A stretch of 64,000 nucleotides of DNA. Origin: Billgrantia saliphila. GTDB lineage: Bacteria > Pseudomonadota > Gammaproteobacteria > Pseudomonadales > Halomonadaceae. How positions within the stretch are numbered: position 1 is the first letter of the stretch; every line of letters begins with the position of its first letter. The notes beneath the pieces are model-generated. The model was given only the letters and a program-made list of their open reading frames with translations, made no database searches and was not told the origin of the DNA. The stretch spans positions 1 through 64,000 of the forward strand of contig NZ_PJRN01000004.1 in the NCBI RefSeq assembly GCF_002930105.1, read 5' to 3'. The position numbers were made by a program, and so were the translations under genes. Below, piece by piece: positions 48,757-57,013 of this stretch.

Positions 48757-49824
48757 CTACAGCCAGCCGGCCAGTTCGCTCTCGGCGATCGCCAGTAGCG
48801 CGGCGATATGGTCGTCGCGGTCGTTGAGGCAAGGAATGTAGGTGAATCTCTCACCGCCGGCGGCCAGGAAGCTCTCACGGATCTCCTCGTTGATCTCCTC
48901 CAGGGTTTCCACGCAGTCGGAAGCGAACGCCGGCGACACCACGGCGATATGCTTGTATCCCCGGCGTGCCAGCTCGGCGACATGGTCCACGGTCTGGGGC
49001 CCCACCCACTCCTCCGGACCGAACTGAGACTGGAAGGCGGTCTGGATGGCGTCCTCGGGCCAGCCGAGCCTCTCGCGCAGCAGGCGCGTGGTCTTCTGGC
49101 ATTGGCAGTGGTACGGATCGCCCTCGAGCAGGAAGCGCTTGGGCACGCCGTGATAGGAGCTCACCAGCACCTCCGGCGGCGATTTGGCGGCGGCATACGC
49201 TTCGCGCACCGAATTGGCCAAGGCCTCGAGATAGGCCGGATGCTCGAAGTAGGCCGGCACCGTGCGCAGGGCCGGCTGATGCTTGAGCGTCATCAGCGTG
49301 CGAAATGCCTGGTCGTTGGCGGTGGCGGTAGTCGGCGAGGCGTACTGCGGGTAGAGCGGGAAAAACAGGATGCGCTCGCAGCCCTCGGCCTGCAAGCGGC
49401 GCAAAACGCTGTCGGTGGAAGGATTGCCGTAGCGCATGCAGAAGTCGACGCGCACTCGGTCGCCGTGACGTGCCTCCAGGGCTTCGGCCATCTTGCGTGT
49501 CTGCTCGCGGGTAATGGTCAGCAGCGGGCTCTCGTTCCTTTCCGTGTTCCAGATGCTGCGATAGGCCGCGCCGGACTTGAACGGTCGACGGGTCAGGATA
49601 ATCAGCTGCAGCAGCGGCTGCCACTTCCAGCTCGGGTAGTCGACCACTCGCTTGTCGGACAGGAATTCGTTGAGATACCGCCGCATCGACCGGTAGTCGG
49701 TGGCATCCGGCGTTCCCAGGTTGGCCAGTACGACGCCAACCCTGGCGCGTGATACCGGTGGATGATCCGGCGGAGCATGGGCGGGGCGTTCGCGGCCCGA
49801 CGGCTCCACTTGCGGTGAGGGCAT
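48757..49824 (-). CDS. hemH: Ferrochelatase HemH
   Basis: This 355-residue enzyme inserts Fe2+ into protoporphyrin IX, the last step of haem synthesis. Motifs are GVVLANLGTPDATDYRSMRR, the catalytic His in LVSSYHGVPKRFL and the Glu in FASDCVETLEEINEEI. It has a proline-rich N-terminal extension of about 27 residues. CHCQ near the middle does not match the usual C-terminal [2Fe-2S] ligand pattern. Its upstream gap contains an AT-rich dyad. Confidence 0.95.
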   Translation of the reverse strand: MPSPQVEPSGRERPAHAPPDHPPVSRARVGVVLANLGTPDATDYRSMRRYLNEFLSDKRVVDYPSWKWQPLLQLIILTRRPFKSGAAYRSIWNTERNESPLLTITREQTRKMAEALEARHGDRVRVDFCMRYGNPSTDSVLRRLQAEGCERILFFPLYPQYASPTTATANDQAFRTLMTLKHQPALRTVPAYFEHPAYLEALANSVREAYAAAKSPPEVLVSSYHGVPKRFLLEGDPYHCQCQKTTRLLRERLGWPEDAIQTAFQSQFGPEEWVGPQTVDHVAELARRGYKHIAVVSPAFASDCVETLEEINEEIRESFLAAGGERFTYIPCLNDRDDHIAALLAIAESELAGWL

Positions 49825-49890
49825 GCACTGCGCTCCTTACTGAACGACGGAGCGCCTAGTGTATCAGGCCGGAGCCGTGGGCGGTATGAA

Positions 49891-49918
49891 GTTATACTAT
49901 CAAAGTAATTTGTATAAC
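49891..49918. promoter_or_regulatory. Inverted repeat GTTATAC-N14-GTATAAC upstream of hemH
   Basis: Perfect 7-bp arms (49891-49897 and 49912-49918) lie in an unusually AT-rich patch 67 bp upstream of the hemH start. The dyad could be an operator for hemH; TATACT inside it also looks like a -10. The regulator is not identified. Confidence 0.4.
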
Positions 49919-49947
49919 TTGCAGAGAAGGTAGCAGGATCGGAAGCG

Positions 49948-50250
49948 TCAGAATACCAGCGGGGTGCGCGATGTCAGCGAATCGTGGTAGTGCGCTTCGC
50001 GGCCGATCACCTCGTCCTCCGGCACGTGCTGGACCAGAAAGGCATGATGAATGCCGGCGCGCTGCAGTTCGAGGTAAACGTCCTCCAGCGCGCGAAATAC
50101 GATCGGCTTGCCGCGCCGCGTCAGCATGTGCCGACGGCCCTCGACGTCTTCGAGCTCCACCTGGTAGCAGCGACTGCCGGCGTGAGTGATCACTCGAATC
50201 TCGAAATTGTCGCTCCGGGCGGCGAAGTCCTTGAGTTCTTCGAATTGCAT
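49948..50250 (-). CDS. Small conserved protein, DUF6482-like
   Basis: This 100-residue soluble protein begins MQFEELKDFAARSDNFEIRV and has HMLTRRGKPIVFRALEDVYL, a pattern I associate with the small DUF6482 proteins of Pseudomonas and Halomonas. That match is from memory. The function is unknown. GGAGGGAGCC precedes the ATG at 50250, which decides against the in-frame ATG 12 bases upstream. Confidence 0.7.
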   Translation of the reverse strand: MQFEELKDFAARSDNFEIRVITHAGSRCYQVELEDVEGRRHMLTRRGKPIVFRALEDVYLELQRAGIHHAFLVQHVPEDEVIGREAHYHDSLTSRTPLVF

Positions 50251-50295
50251 GGCTCCCTCCATGTCTCGTTCTACGTCCGTTTGAGAATATACGAT

Positions 50296-50320
50296 TCGGG
50301 CACAGCTTGACTGTGCCCGA
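50296..50320 (-). terminator. Stem-loop downstream of the 97-residue protein gene
   Basis: A perfect 10-bp stem TCGGGCACAG/CTGTGCCCGA with a five-base loop lies 74 bp after the gene's stop on the minus strand. AATCGTATATTC follows, so there is no clear T tract. It may terminate or act as a 5' leader hairpin of the next gene. Confidence 0.45.
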
Positions 50321-50393
50321 TATCAATTACATGACGAAATTCTAACTTTTGTATGACAGTGACCTTGTCCAAGGGTTCCGACACCATTCGGTA

Positions 50394-50687
50394 TCACTGA
50401 TAATCCGAAGGATCGATCGCCTTGGCCAGGGAGTTGCGGTCGACCCACTTGCCTGCCTTGGTCTCCTTGTAGCGAAACACCACGCGGTCGCCTACCGCCA
50501 CGGTGAGTTCGGCATCCTCGGTCTGGTAGCTGTAGGCTTCGCCGTCGACGACCAGGTGAAAGCGGTAGAGATCCGGCATGCCCAACCACTCCTTGAAAGG
50601 GCCTTCGCGTTCCAGTGACTGAAGTTCACCGCGCGCCTCCAGTTTTGGGGTGCGCTGACGCTTGCCGCGCCGAAATCCGCCTGCCAT
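50394..50687 (-). CDS. Small hypothetical protein with basic N terminus
   Basis: I do not recognise this 97-residue soluble protein. The first 20 residues are strongly basic (FRRGKRQRTPK). The rest alternates short hydrophobic strands (YRFHLVVDGEAYSYQ; LTVAVGDRVVFRYKE), which suggests a small beta barrel, perhaps OB-like. A good ribosome site (GAGGAGAG) precedes the ATG at 50687, and codon use is like the neighbours, so it looks like a real gene. Nucleic acid binding is only a guess from the charge. Confidence 0.65.
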   Translation of the reverse strand: MAGGFRRGKRQRTPKLEARGELQSLEREGPFKEWLGMPDLYRFHLVVDGEAYSYQTEDAELTVAVGDRVVFRYKETKAGKWVDRNSLAKAIDPSDYQ

Positions 50688-50762
50688 GGTCTCTCCTCGG
50701 TTGCCAGCTATCGGGGGTCGGCATTATACGGCTTCGCGCCCATGGCTCAAGCGCGTTGCGCC

Positions 50763-52151
50763 TTACTCGCCGAAGGCCTCGCCGTAGCTGTCCGGCGCCA
50801 GGTCCTCGAAGCGCGTGTACTTGCCGATGAAGGCCATATGCACGGTGCCGATGGGGCCGTTACGCTGCTTGCCGATGATCAGTTCGGCCAGTCCCTGATT
50901 GTCCGGATTATCCGGATTGTAGACCTCATCACGATAGACGAAGGCGATCAGGTCGGCGTCCTGCTCGATGGCGCCCGACTCGCGCAGGTCCGACATCACC
51001 GGGCGCTTGTTGGGACGCTGCTCCAGCGAGCGGTTGAGCTGAGAGAGCGCGATCACCGGGCAGCCGAACTCCTTGGCCATGCCCTTCAGCGAGCGCGAGA
51101 TCTCCGAGATCTCGCCGGTGCGATTCTCGGAGAAACCGGGGATCTGCATCAGCTGCAGGTAGTCGATCATGACCATCGCCAGATTGCCGTGCTCGCGCAC
51201 CACACGGCGAATGCGCGAGCGCATCTCGTTGGGCGACAGCGCGGCGGTATCGTCGATGAACAGCTGCTTGTCCTTGAGCAGGTTGACCGCCGAGGTCAGC
51301 CGCGGCCAATCCTCGTCCTCGAGCTGACCGGTACGCACCCGAGTCTGATCGATACGGCCCAGCGACGACAGCATGCGCAGCATCAGAGCATCCGCCGGCA
51401 TCTCCATGGAGAACACCATCACCGGCTTGTCGCTGGCGATCACCGCGTGCTCGACGACGTTCATGGCGAAGGTGGTCTTGCCCATCGAGGGACGGCCGGC
51501 AATGATCACCAGGTCGGAAGGCTGCAGGCCCGAGGTCATCTCGTCGAGGTCGCGAAAGCCCGTCGACAGACCGGTCATCTCGCCCTTCATGTTGAACAGC
51601 TCGTCGATACGATCCACCGCCTTGGCCAGCAGCTCGCTCATACCGATGGGGCCGCCCGACTTGGGGCGCTCCTCGCTGATCTGGAACACCAGCCGCTCGG
51701 CCTCGTCGAGCAGTTCATCGGCCGGCCGGCCCTGGGGGCTGAAAGCGCCGTCGGCGATCTGGCTGGCGGCGCGAATCAGCTTGCGTAGGGTCGCCCGCTC
51801 GCGAACGATATCGGCGTAGGCGCGGATGTTGCTGGCCGAAGGCGTATTGCGCGCCAGCTCGGCCAGGTAGGCGAGCCCACCGGTGGTATCGAGCTGGTCA
51901 CGTCCCTCCAGCGCTTCGGAGAGGGTCACCACGTCCATCGGTCGCCCCGTCTCGGCGAGACCGGTCATGACATTGAAGATGAGGCGATGCTCGTAGCGAT
52001 AGAAATCGTCTGCCACCAGTCGATCGGCCACATTGTCCCAGGCGGCATTGTCGAGCATCAGCCCCCCGAGGACCGACTGCTCCGCCTCCAGCGAATGCGG
52101 CGGCACCTTCAGCGCGGCGGCTTCCCTATCGAGCTCGAGCGTGTCGTTCAT
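50763..52151 (-). CDS. dnaB: Replicative DNA helicase DnaB
   Basis: This 462-residue hexameric helicase has an N-terminal primase-binding domain with PPHSLEAEQSVLGGLMLDNA. The RecA-like motor has Walker A IIAGRPSMGKTTFAMN, Walker B MVMIDYLQLM and the ALSQLNRSLEQRPNKRPVMS region. No intein is present. The length matches E. coli DnaB (471). It is upstream of the porin gene on the same strand order but the two are separate units. Confidence 0.97.
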   Translation of the reverse strand: MNDTLELDREAAALKVPPHSLEAEQSVLGGLMLDNAAWDNVADRLVADDFYRYEHRLIFNVMTGLAETGRPMDVVTLSEALEGRDQLDTTGGLAYLAELARNTPSASNIRAYADIVRERATLRKLIRAASQIADGAFSPQGRPADELLDEAERLVFQISEERPKSGGPIGMSELLAKAVDRIDELFNMKGEMTGLSTGFRDLDEMTSGLQPSDLVIIAGRPSMGKTTFAMNVVEHAVIASDKPVMVFSMEMPADALMLRMLSSLGRIDQTRVRTGQLEDEDWPRLTSAVNLLKDKQLFIDDTAALSPNEMRSRIRRVVREHGNLAMVMIDYLQLMQIPGFSENRTGEISEISRSLKGMAKEFGCPVIALSQLNRSLEQRPNKRPVMSDLRESGAIEQDADLIAFVYRDEVYNPDNPDNQGLAELIIGKQRNGPIGTVHMAFIGKYTRFEDLAPDSYGEAFGE

Positions 52152-52227
52152 GGCGTGACAACCTTGGTAATGGCGGGCCGTGCCATTCTACCCGATGGCT
52201 TGGGTCCACCCTACCTTTCGAAACGAC

Positions 52228-52254
52228 AAAAACCGCGACCGAAACCGGTCGCGG
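52228..52254 (-). terminator. Intrinsic terminator after the porin gene
   Basis: A 9-bp stem CCGCGACCG/CGGTCGCGG with loop AAAC is followed on the minus strand by TTTTTGTCGTTT. It lies 55 bp past the porin stop and is a strong factor-independent terminator. Confidence 0.88.
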
Positions 52255-52308
52255 CAAGGGATCGAAACAGCATACGAGCGTGGCCCGACCTGGCGGGCCG
52301 GCTTGAAC

Positions 52309-53957
<1,649 letters not shown>

Positions 53958-54016
53958 AACAGTGGCGCAAAAATAAAACGTAATATTACTACCAATGTCT
54001 AAGTTTCAGACATGAA

Positions 54017-54049
54017 CAAGGGGCGCGAGGAAACTCCTCGCGCCCCTTG
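54017..54049 (-). terminator. Terminator after rplI
   Basis: A perfect 14-bp stem CAAGGGGCGCGAGG/CCTCGCGCCCCTTG with a five-base loop lies 22 bp after the rplI stop and is followed on the minus strand by TTCATGTCTG. The stem is very stable, the T tract weak. Confidence 0.75.
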
Positions 54050-54070
54050 AGGGTGATGCGTGGCGGAAAC

Positions 54071-54517
54071 TTACTCGGCCACTACGACCACACGAACGGT
54101 GGCGTCGACTTCGGCGTGCAGGTGCAGGTCGATGTCATATTCGCCGGTCTGGCGAATCGGACCTTCGGGCATGCGCACTTCGCTCTTGGCGACTTCGATG
54201 CCAGCCTGGCCCAGCGCCTCGGCCAGATCACGCGGACCGATGGAGCCGAACAGCTTGCCCTCTTCGCCGGCCTTGGCCACCAGTGACAGTTCGATTTCGG
54301 CCAGCTGTGCGGCACGAGACTCGGCGATGGCCTTGCGCTCTGCGGCTTGTGCCTCGAGCTCGGCGCGCTGCGCTTCGAAGGCTTCCACGTTGTCCTTGGT
54401 CGCCGGCACGGCCAGGCCGTAAGGTACCAGGTAGTTACGACCATAACCGGGCTTGACGGACACCTTGTCACCCAAACCGCCCAGCTTGCCTATGTTGTCG
54501 AGCAGAATGACTTCCAT
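54071..54517 (-). CDS. rplI: 50S ribosomal protein L9
   Basis: This 148-residue protein begins [20 protein letters not shown], then [20 protein letters not shown], the L9 signature, and has the long helix connecting the two domains. Length matches E. coli L9 (149). It is the last gene of the rpsF-rpsR-(membrane protein)-rplI operon, 15 bp after its neighbour. Confidence 0.98.
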   Translation of the reverse strand: MEVILLDNIGKLGGLGDKVSVKPGYGRNYLVPYGLAVPATKDNVEAFEAQRAELEAQAAERKAIAESRAAQLAEIELSLVAKAGEEGKLFGSIGPRDLAEALGQAGIEVAKSEVRMPEGPIRQTGEYDIDLHLHAEVDATVRVVVVAE

Positions 54518-54532
54518 CTCGTTAACCTCTTG

Positions 54533-55387
54533 TCAGTCGCTGCGGGGGGCCAGACGGCTGCGAAAATCCGCGAACACGTCGATGAAAGCCACCAACAGCA
54601 CGATCAGAATCATGGGCCAGGTGGTGATCAGCAGTCCGTAGAAAGCGATCAGCCACAGCCCGTTCATGCCTTTCAGTCCGATGAAGCCGTGGACCAGCGC
54701 GATGCCGGCTACCAACAGCGGAACCCAGGCCAGCATGGAGAGCGAGGGCAGCCCCAGCACCATGCCGACCACGCCCAGGAGCACCAGCAATGCCAGCTCT
54801 CGCGGCGCCAGGCGCAGCGCGTGGAACTCCTCGCGAAAGCCACCGGGGTTGTAGAGCCCCGCCTGCCAGCTGCGCGCCAGCGCCAGACAGCCGATGGCCG
54901 CGATCAGTACCATCAGGCCGGTGATGCCACCGATCAGCAGCGTAGCCAACTCCTCGGTGTCATACCCCTGGCGTACCAGCTCGCCGAGTACCTGATCGAT
55001 CTCGTCCGAACTCTGCCGCAGCTGCTCCAGCAGCGGCCCGGTACCGCCCGGCGGGATGAAGACGCCCAGTTGAACCAACACCGCAACGGCCAGAGTGCCG
55101 GCAATCAATGCCTCGCTCCAGCGCATGCGCTCGCGCAGCACCACCGCCATCAGCGTAACCAGCAGCACGCTGGCCAGCGGAATGACGTCGCCCTGCGTCC
55201 ACCACCAGCCGGCAGGCAAGGCGCCCGCGACCAGCGCCGGCAGCGCCGATAGCATGCCGCGACGCAGCGTCACCAGGGCGACGATGGCCGCACTTAGCCA
55301 GAACAGCCAAGGCACGATCGCGGCCAGGGCCGCCCCACCAGCCGCGTAGGGCGTACCCCGCATCAGCCAGCGGGCAATCGGCAACAT
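54533..55387 (-). CDS. Predicted membrane protein between rpsR and rplI (DUF2232/YybS-like)
   Basis: This 284-residue protein has about eight membrane segments and no extracytoplasmic domain of note; a polar segment LLEQLRQSSDEIDQVLGELV lies in the middle (about residues 120-140). It resembles the YybS-type proteins found next to ribosomal genes. It lies between rpsR (12 bp upstream) and rplI (15 bp downstream), so it is in the ribosomal operon. I do not know the function. Confidence 0.8.
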   Translation of the reverse strand: MLPIARWLMRGTPYAAGGAALAAIVPWLFWLSAAIVALVTLRRGMLSALPALVAGALPAGWWWTQGDVIPLASVLLVTLMAVVLRERMRWSEALIAGTLAVAVLVQLGVFIPPGGTGPLLEQLRQSSDEIDQVLGELVRQGYDTEELATLLIGGITGLMVLIAAIGCLALARSWQAGLYNPGGFREEFHALRLAPRELALLVLLGVVGMVLGLPSLSMLAWVPLLVAGIALVHGFIGLKGMNGLWLIAFYGLLITTWPMILIVLLVAFIDVFADFRSRLAPRSD

Positions 55388-55399
55388 CGGGTCAGCGGC

Positions 55400-55627
55400 T
55401 TACTGGTGGCTGTCGGTGTAAGGCAGCAGTGCCAGGTAGCGCGCGCGCTTGATGGCGGTGGCCAACTGGCGCTGATAGCGTGCCTTGGTACCGGTAATGC
55501 GGCTGGGTACGATCTTGCCGGTCTCGGTGATGTAGGCCTTCAGCGTGTCCAGATCCTTGTAATCGATCTGCTTCACGCCTTCAGCGGTGAAACGGCAGAA
55601 CTTGCGGCGGCGGAAAAAGCGTGCCAT
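55400..55627 (-). CDS. rpsR: 30S ribosomal protein S18
   Basis: This 75-residue basic protein begins [20 protein letters not shown] and ends with LLPYTDSHQ, identical in length to E. coli S18. S18 binds S6 on the 30S platform, and the S6:S18 pair probably also binds the rpsF leader. Confidence 0.98.
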   Translation of the reverse strand: MARFFRRRKFCRFTAEGVKQIDYKDLDTLKAYITETGKIVPSRITGTKARYQRQLATAIKRARYLALLPYTDSHQ

Positions 55628-55650
55628 GTCAAAACTCCTTGGACGTGCGA

Positions 55651-56031
55651 TCAGTTGGCTTCGGCAGTTTCTTCGGTACGCGAGCGCTCATCGCGACGCG
55701 CACGCTTGTCGTCTGCCGGCTTCATCATCGGCGAAGCCTCGGTGATGGCTTCCTTGCAGCGCACCACCAGGCTGCGAATGATGGCGTCGTTGAAGCGGAA
55801 GATGTTCTCGATTTCCTCGAGAGTCTCGCCGCTGCACTCGACGTTCATCAGCACGTAGTGAGCCTTGTGAATCTTGTTGATCGGGTAGGCCAGGTGACGA
55901 CGGCCCCAGTCCTCCAGACGATGCACGGTGCCACCACTTTCAGTGACGATGCTGGAGTAACGCTCGACCATGGACGGCACTTGCTCGCTCTGGTCCGGGT
56001 GGACCATGAACACGATTTCGTAATGACGCAT
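55651..56031 (-). CDS. rpsF: 30S ribosomal protein S6
   Basis: This 126-residue protein begins [20 protein letters not shown] and has [20 protein letters not shown]. The C terminus is charged and ends EETAEAN; no obvious run of Glu residues is added by RimK-type sequence in the gene. AAGGAG lies seven bases before the ATG at 56031 and is itself paired in the leader structure. It is the first gene of the operon. Confidence 0.97.
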   Translation of the reverse strand: MRHYEIVFMVHPDQSEQVPSMVERYSSIVTESGGTVHRLEDWGRRHLAYPINKIHKAHYVLMNVECSGETLEEIENIFRFNDAIIRSLVVRCKEAITEASPMMKPADDKRARRDERSRTEETAEAN

Positions 56032-56093
56032 GGGGTCTCCTTGCGGGTTGGCAGCTTCCTCGGGAGGCTTTCGCACTCAGGGGAAGCAAGGAG
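56032..56093 (-). promoter_or_regulatory. rpsF leader: predicted S6:S18-binding element that masks the ribosome site
   Basis: In the mRNA CUCCUUGC (56093-56086) pairs perfectly with GCAAGGAG (56044-56037), which is the rpsF ribosome site. Inside lies a hairpin with UUCC/GGAA and GAG/CUC stems, a GAAA tetraloop and an asymmetric CCG/CCGA bulge on the 3' side. From memory, a bulged CCG next to a short hairpin is the hallmark of the S6:S18-binding rpsF leader. This predicts repression of the operon by free S6:S18. Confidence 0.65.
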
Positions 56094-56139
56094 TGATAGT
56101 CAAATAATTACGCCCGCTCACACAGGAACGGGCGCATGC

Positions 56140-56168
56140 ATTCTAGTGAGCCACGCCGCCACTTGCAA
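56140..56168 (-). promoter_or_regulatory. Sigma-70 promoter for rpsF operon
   Basis: On the minus strand TTGCAA, a 17-bp spacer and TAGAAT lie just after the rlmB stop, about 109 bp upstream of rpsF. The start of transcription would be near 56133, at the foot of a small CGCCCG/CGGGCG hairpin (56111-56134). Confidence 0.7.
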
Positions 56169-56182
56169 GGCGGCGAGCGATT

Positions 56183-57013
56183 TCAATCCCGGCCCGCGCC
56201 GCGCTGACGAACCGCCTCGAACAGGCAGATGCCTGTGGCCACCGAGACGTTGAGGCTGGAGACGCTGCCGGTCATGGGCAACTTGACCAGACCGTCGCAG
56301 GCCTCACGGGTCAAACGACGCATACCCTTGCCTTCGGCCCCCATCACCAGGGCCGTGGGGCCGGTGAGATCGGCATCGAAGAGCATCGTCTCCGCTTCGC
56401 CCGCGGTTCCGGTGATCCAGACGCCGAACTCCTTGAGTCGGGCCAGGGCACGCGCCAGGTTCACGACCTGGTAGGCCGGCACGCTCTCCGCAGCGCCGCA
56501 GGCAACCTTGCGCACCGTGGCATTGAGCGGTGCGGACTTATCCTTGGGCACGATCACGCCGTGCACGCCGGCGGCGTCGGCGCTACGCAGACAGGCACCG
56601 AAGTTGTGCACGTCGGTCACTCCGTCGAGCACCAGCAGCAAGGGAGGCGCCTCGTGGGGCCAGGCTTCGAGCTTGAACCACAGCGACGCTTCGCTCTCGA
56701 AGGCCAGCGGCGCGGCGAAGGCGACGATGCCCTGATGAGAAGCTTCCCGCGCCAGCTCGTCCAGCACTTCTCGCGGCTGGTTTCGCACGCGACAACCGCC
56801 GGCGCGGACCTGTTCGACCAGCTCGGCCAGCCGAGCCGTCGCATCGCCCTCCTGCACCCACAGCTCGCGTGGCGTTTCGCCTCGCTGCAGCAGGGCTCGT
56901 ACCGCATGCACGCCGAATACCGCATCGAGACCGCCGGGCACGCCGGGCAGCTCCGACTTGCGGCGTGCCGCCCCTCTTCCTGCCTCGCGCGACCTGCCCT
57001 TGCGACCTGACAT
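56183..57013 (-). CDS. rlmB: 23S rRNA (guanosine2251-2'-O)-methyltransferase RlmB
   Basis: This 276-residue SpoU-type methyltransferase has an N-terminal substrate-binding domain (GLDAVFGVHAVRALLQRGET) and a SPOUT domain with LVLDGVTDVHNFGACLRSAD, LVMGAEGKGMRRLTRE and LPMTGSVSSLNVSVATGICL. A basic N-terminal extension of about 25 residues is present. The ATG overlaps the rnr stop by one base (TGATG), and rnr-rlmB is a common pair. Confidence 0.95.
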   Translation of the reverse strand: MSGRKGRSREAGRGAARRKSELPGVPGGLDAVFGVHAVRALLQRGETPRELWVQEGDATARLAELVEQVRAGGCRVRNQPREVLDELAREASHQGIVAFAAPLAFESEASLWFKLEAWPHEAPPLLLVLDGVTDVHNFGACLRSADAAGVHGVIVPKDKSAPLNATVRKVACGAAESVPAYQVVNLARALARLKEFGVWITGTAGEAETMLFDADLTGPTALVMGAEGKGMRRLTREACDGLVKLPMTGSVSSLNVSVATGICLFEAVRQRGAGRD

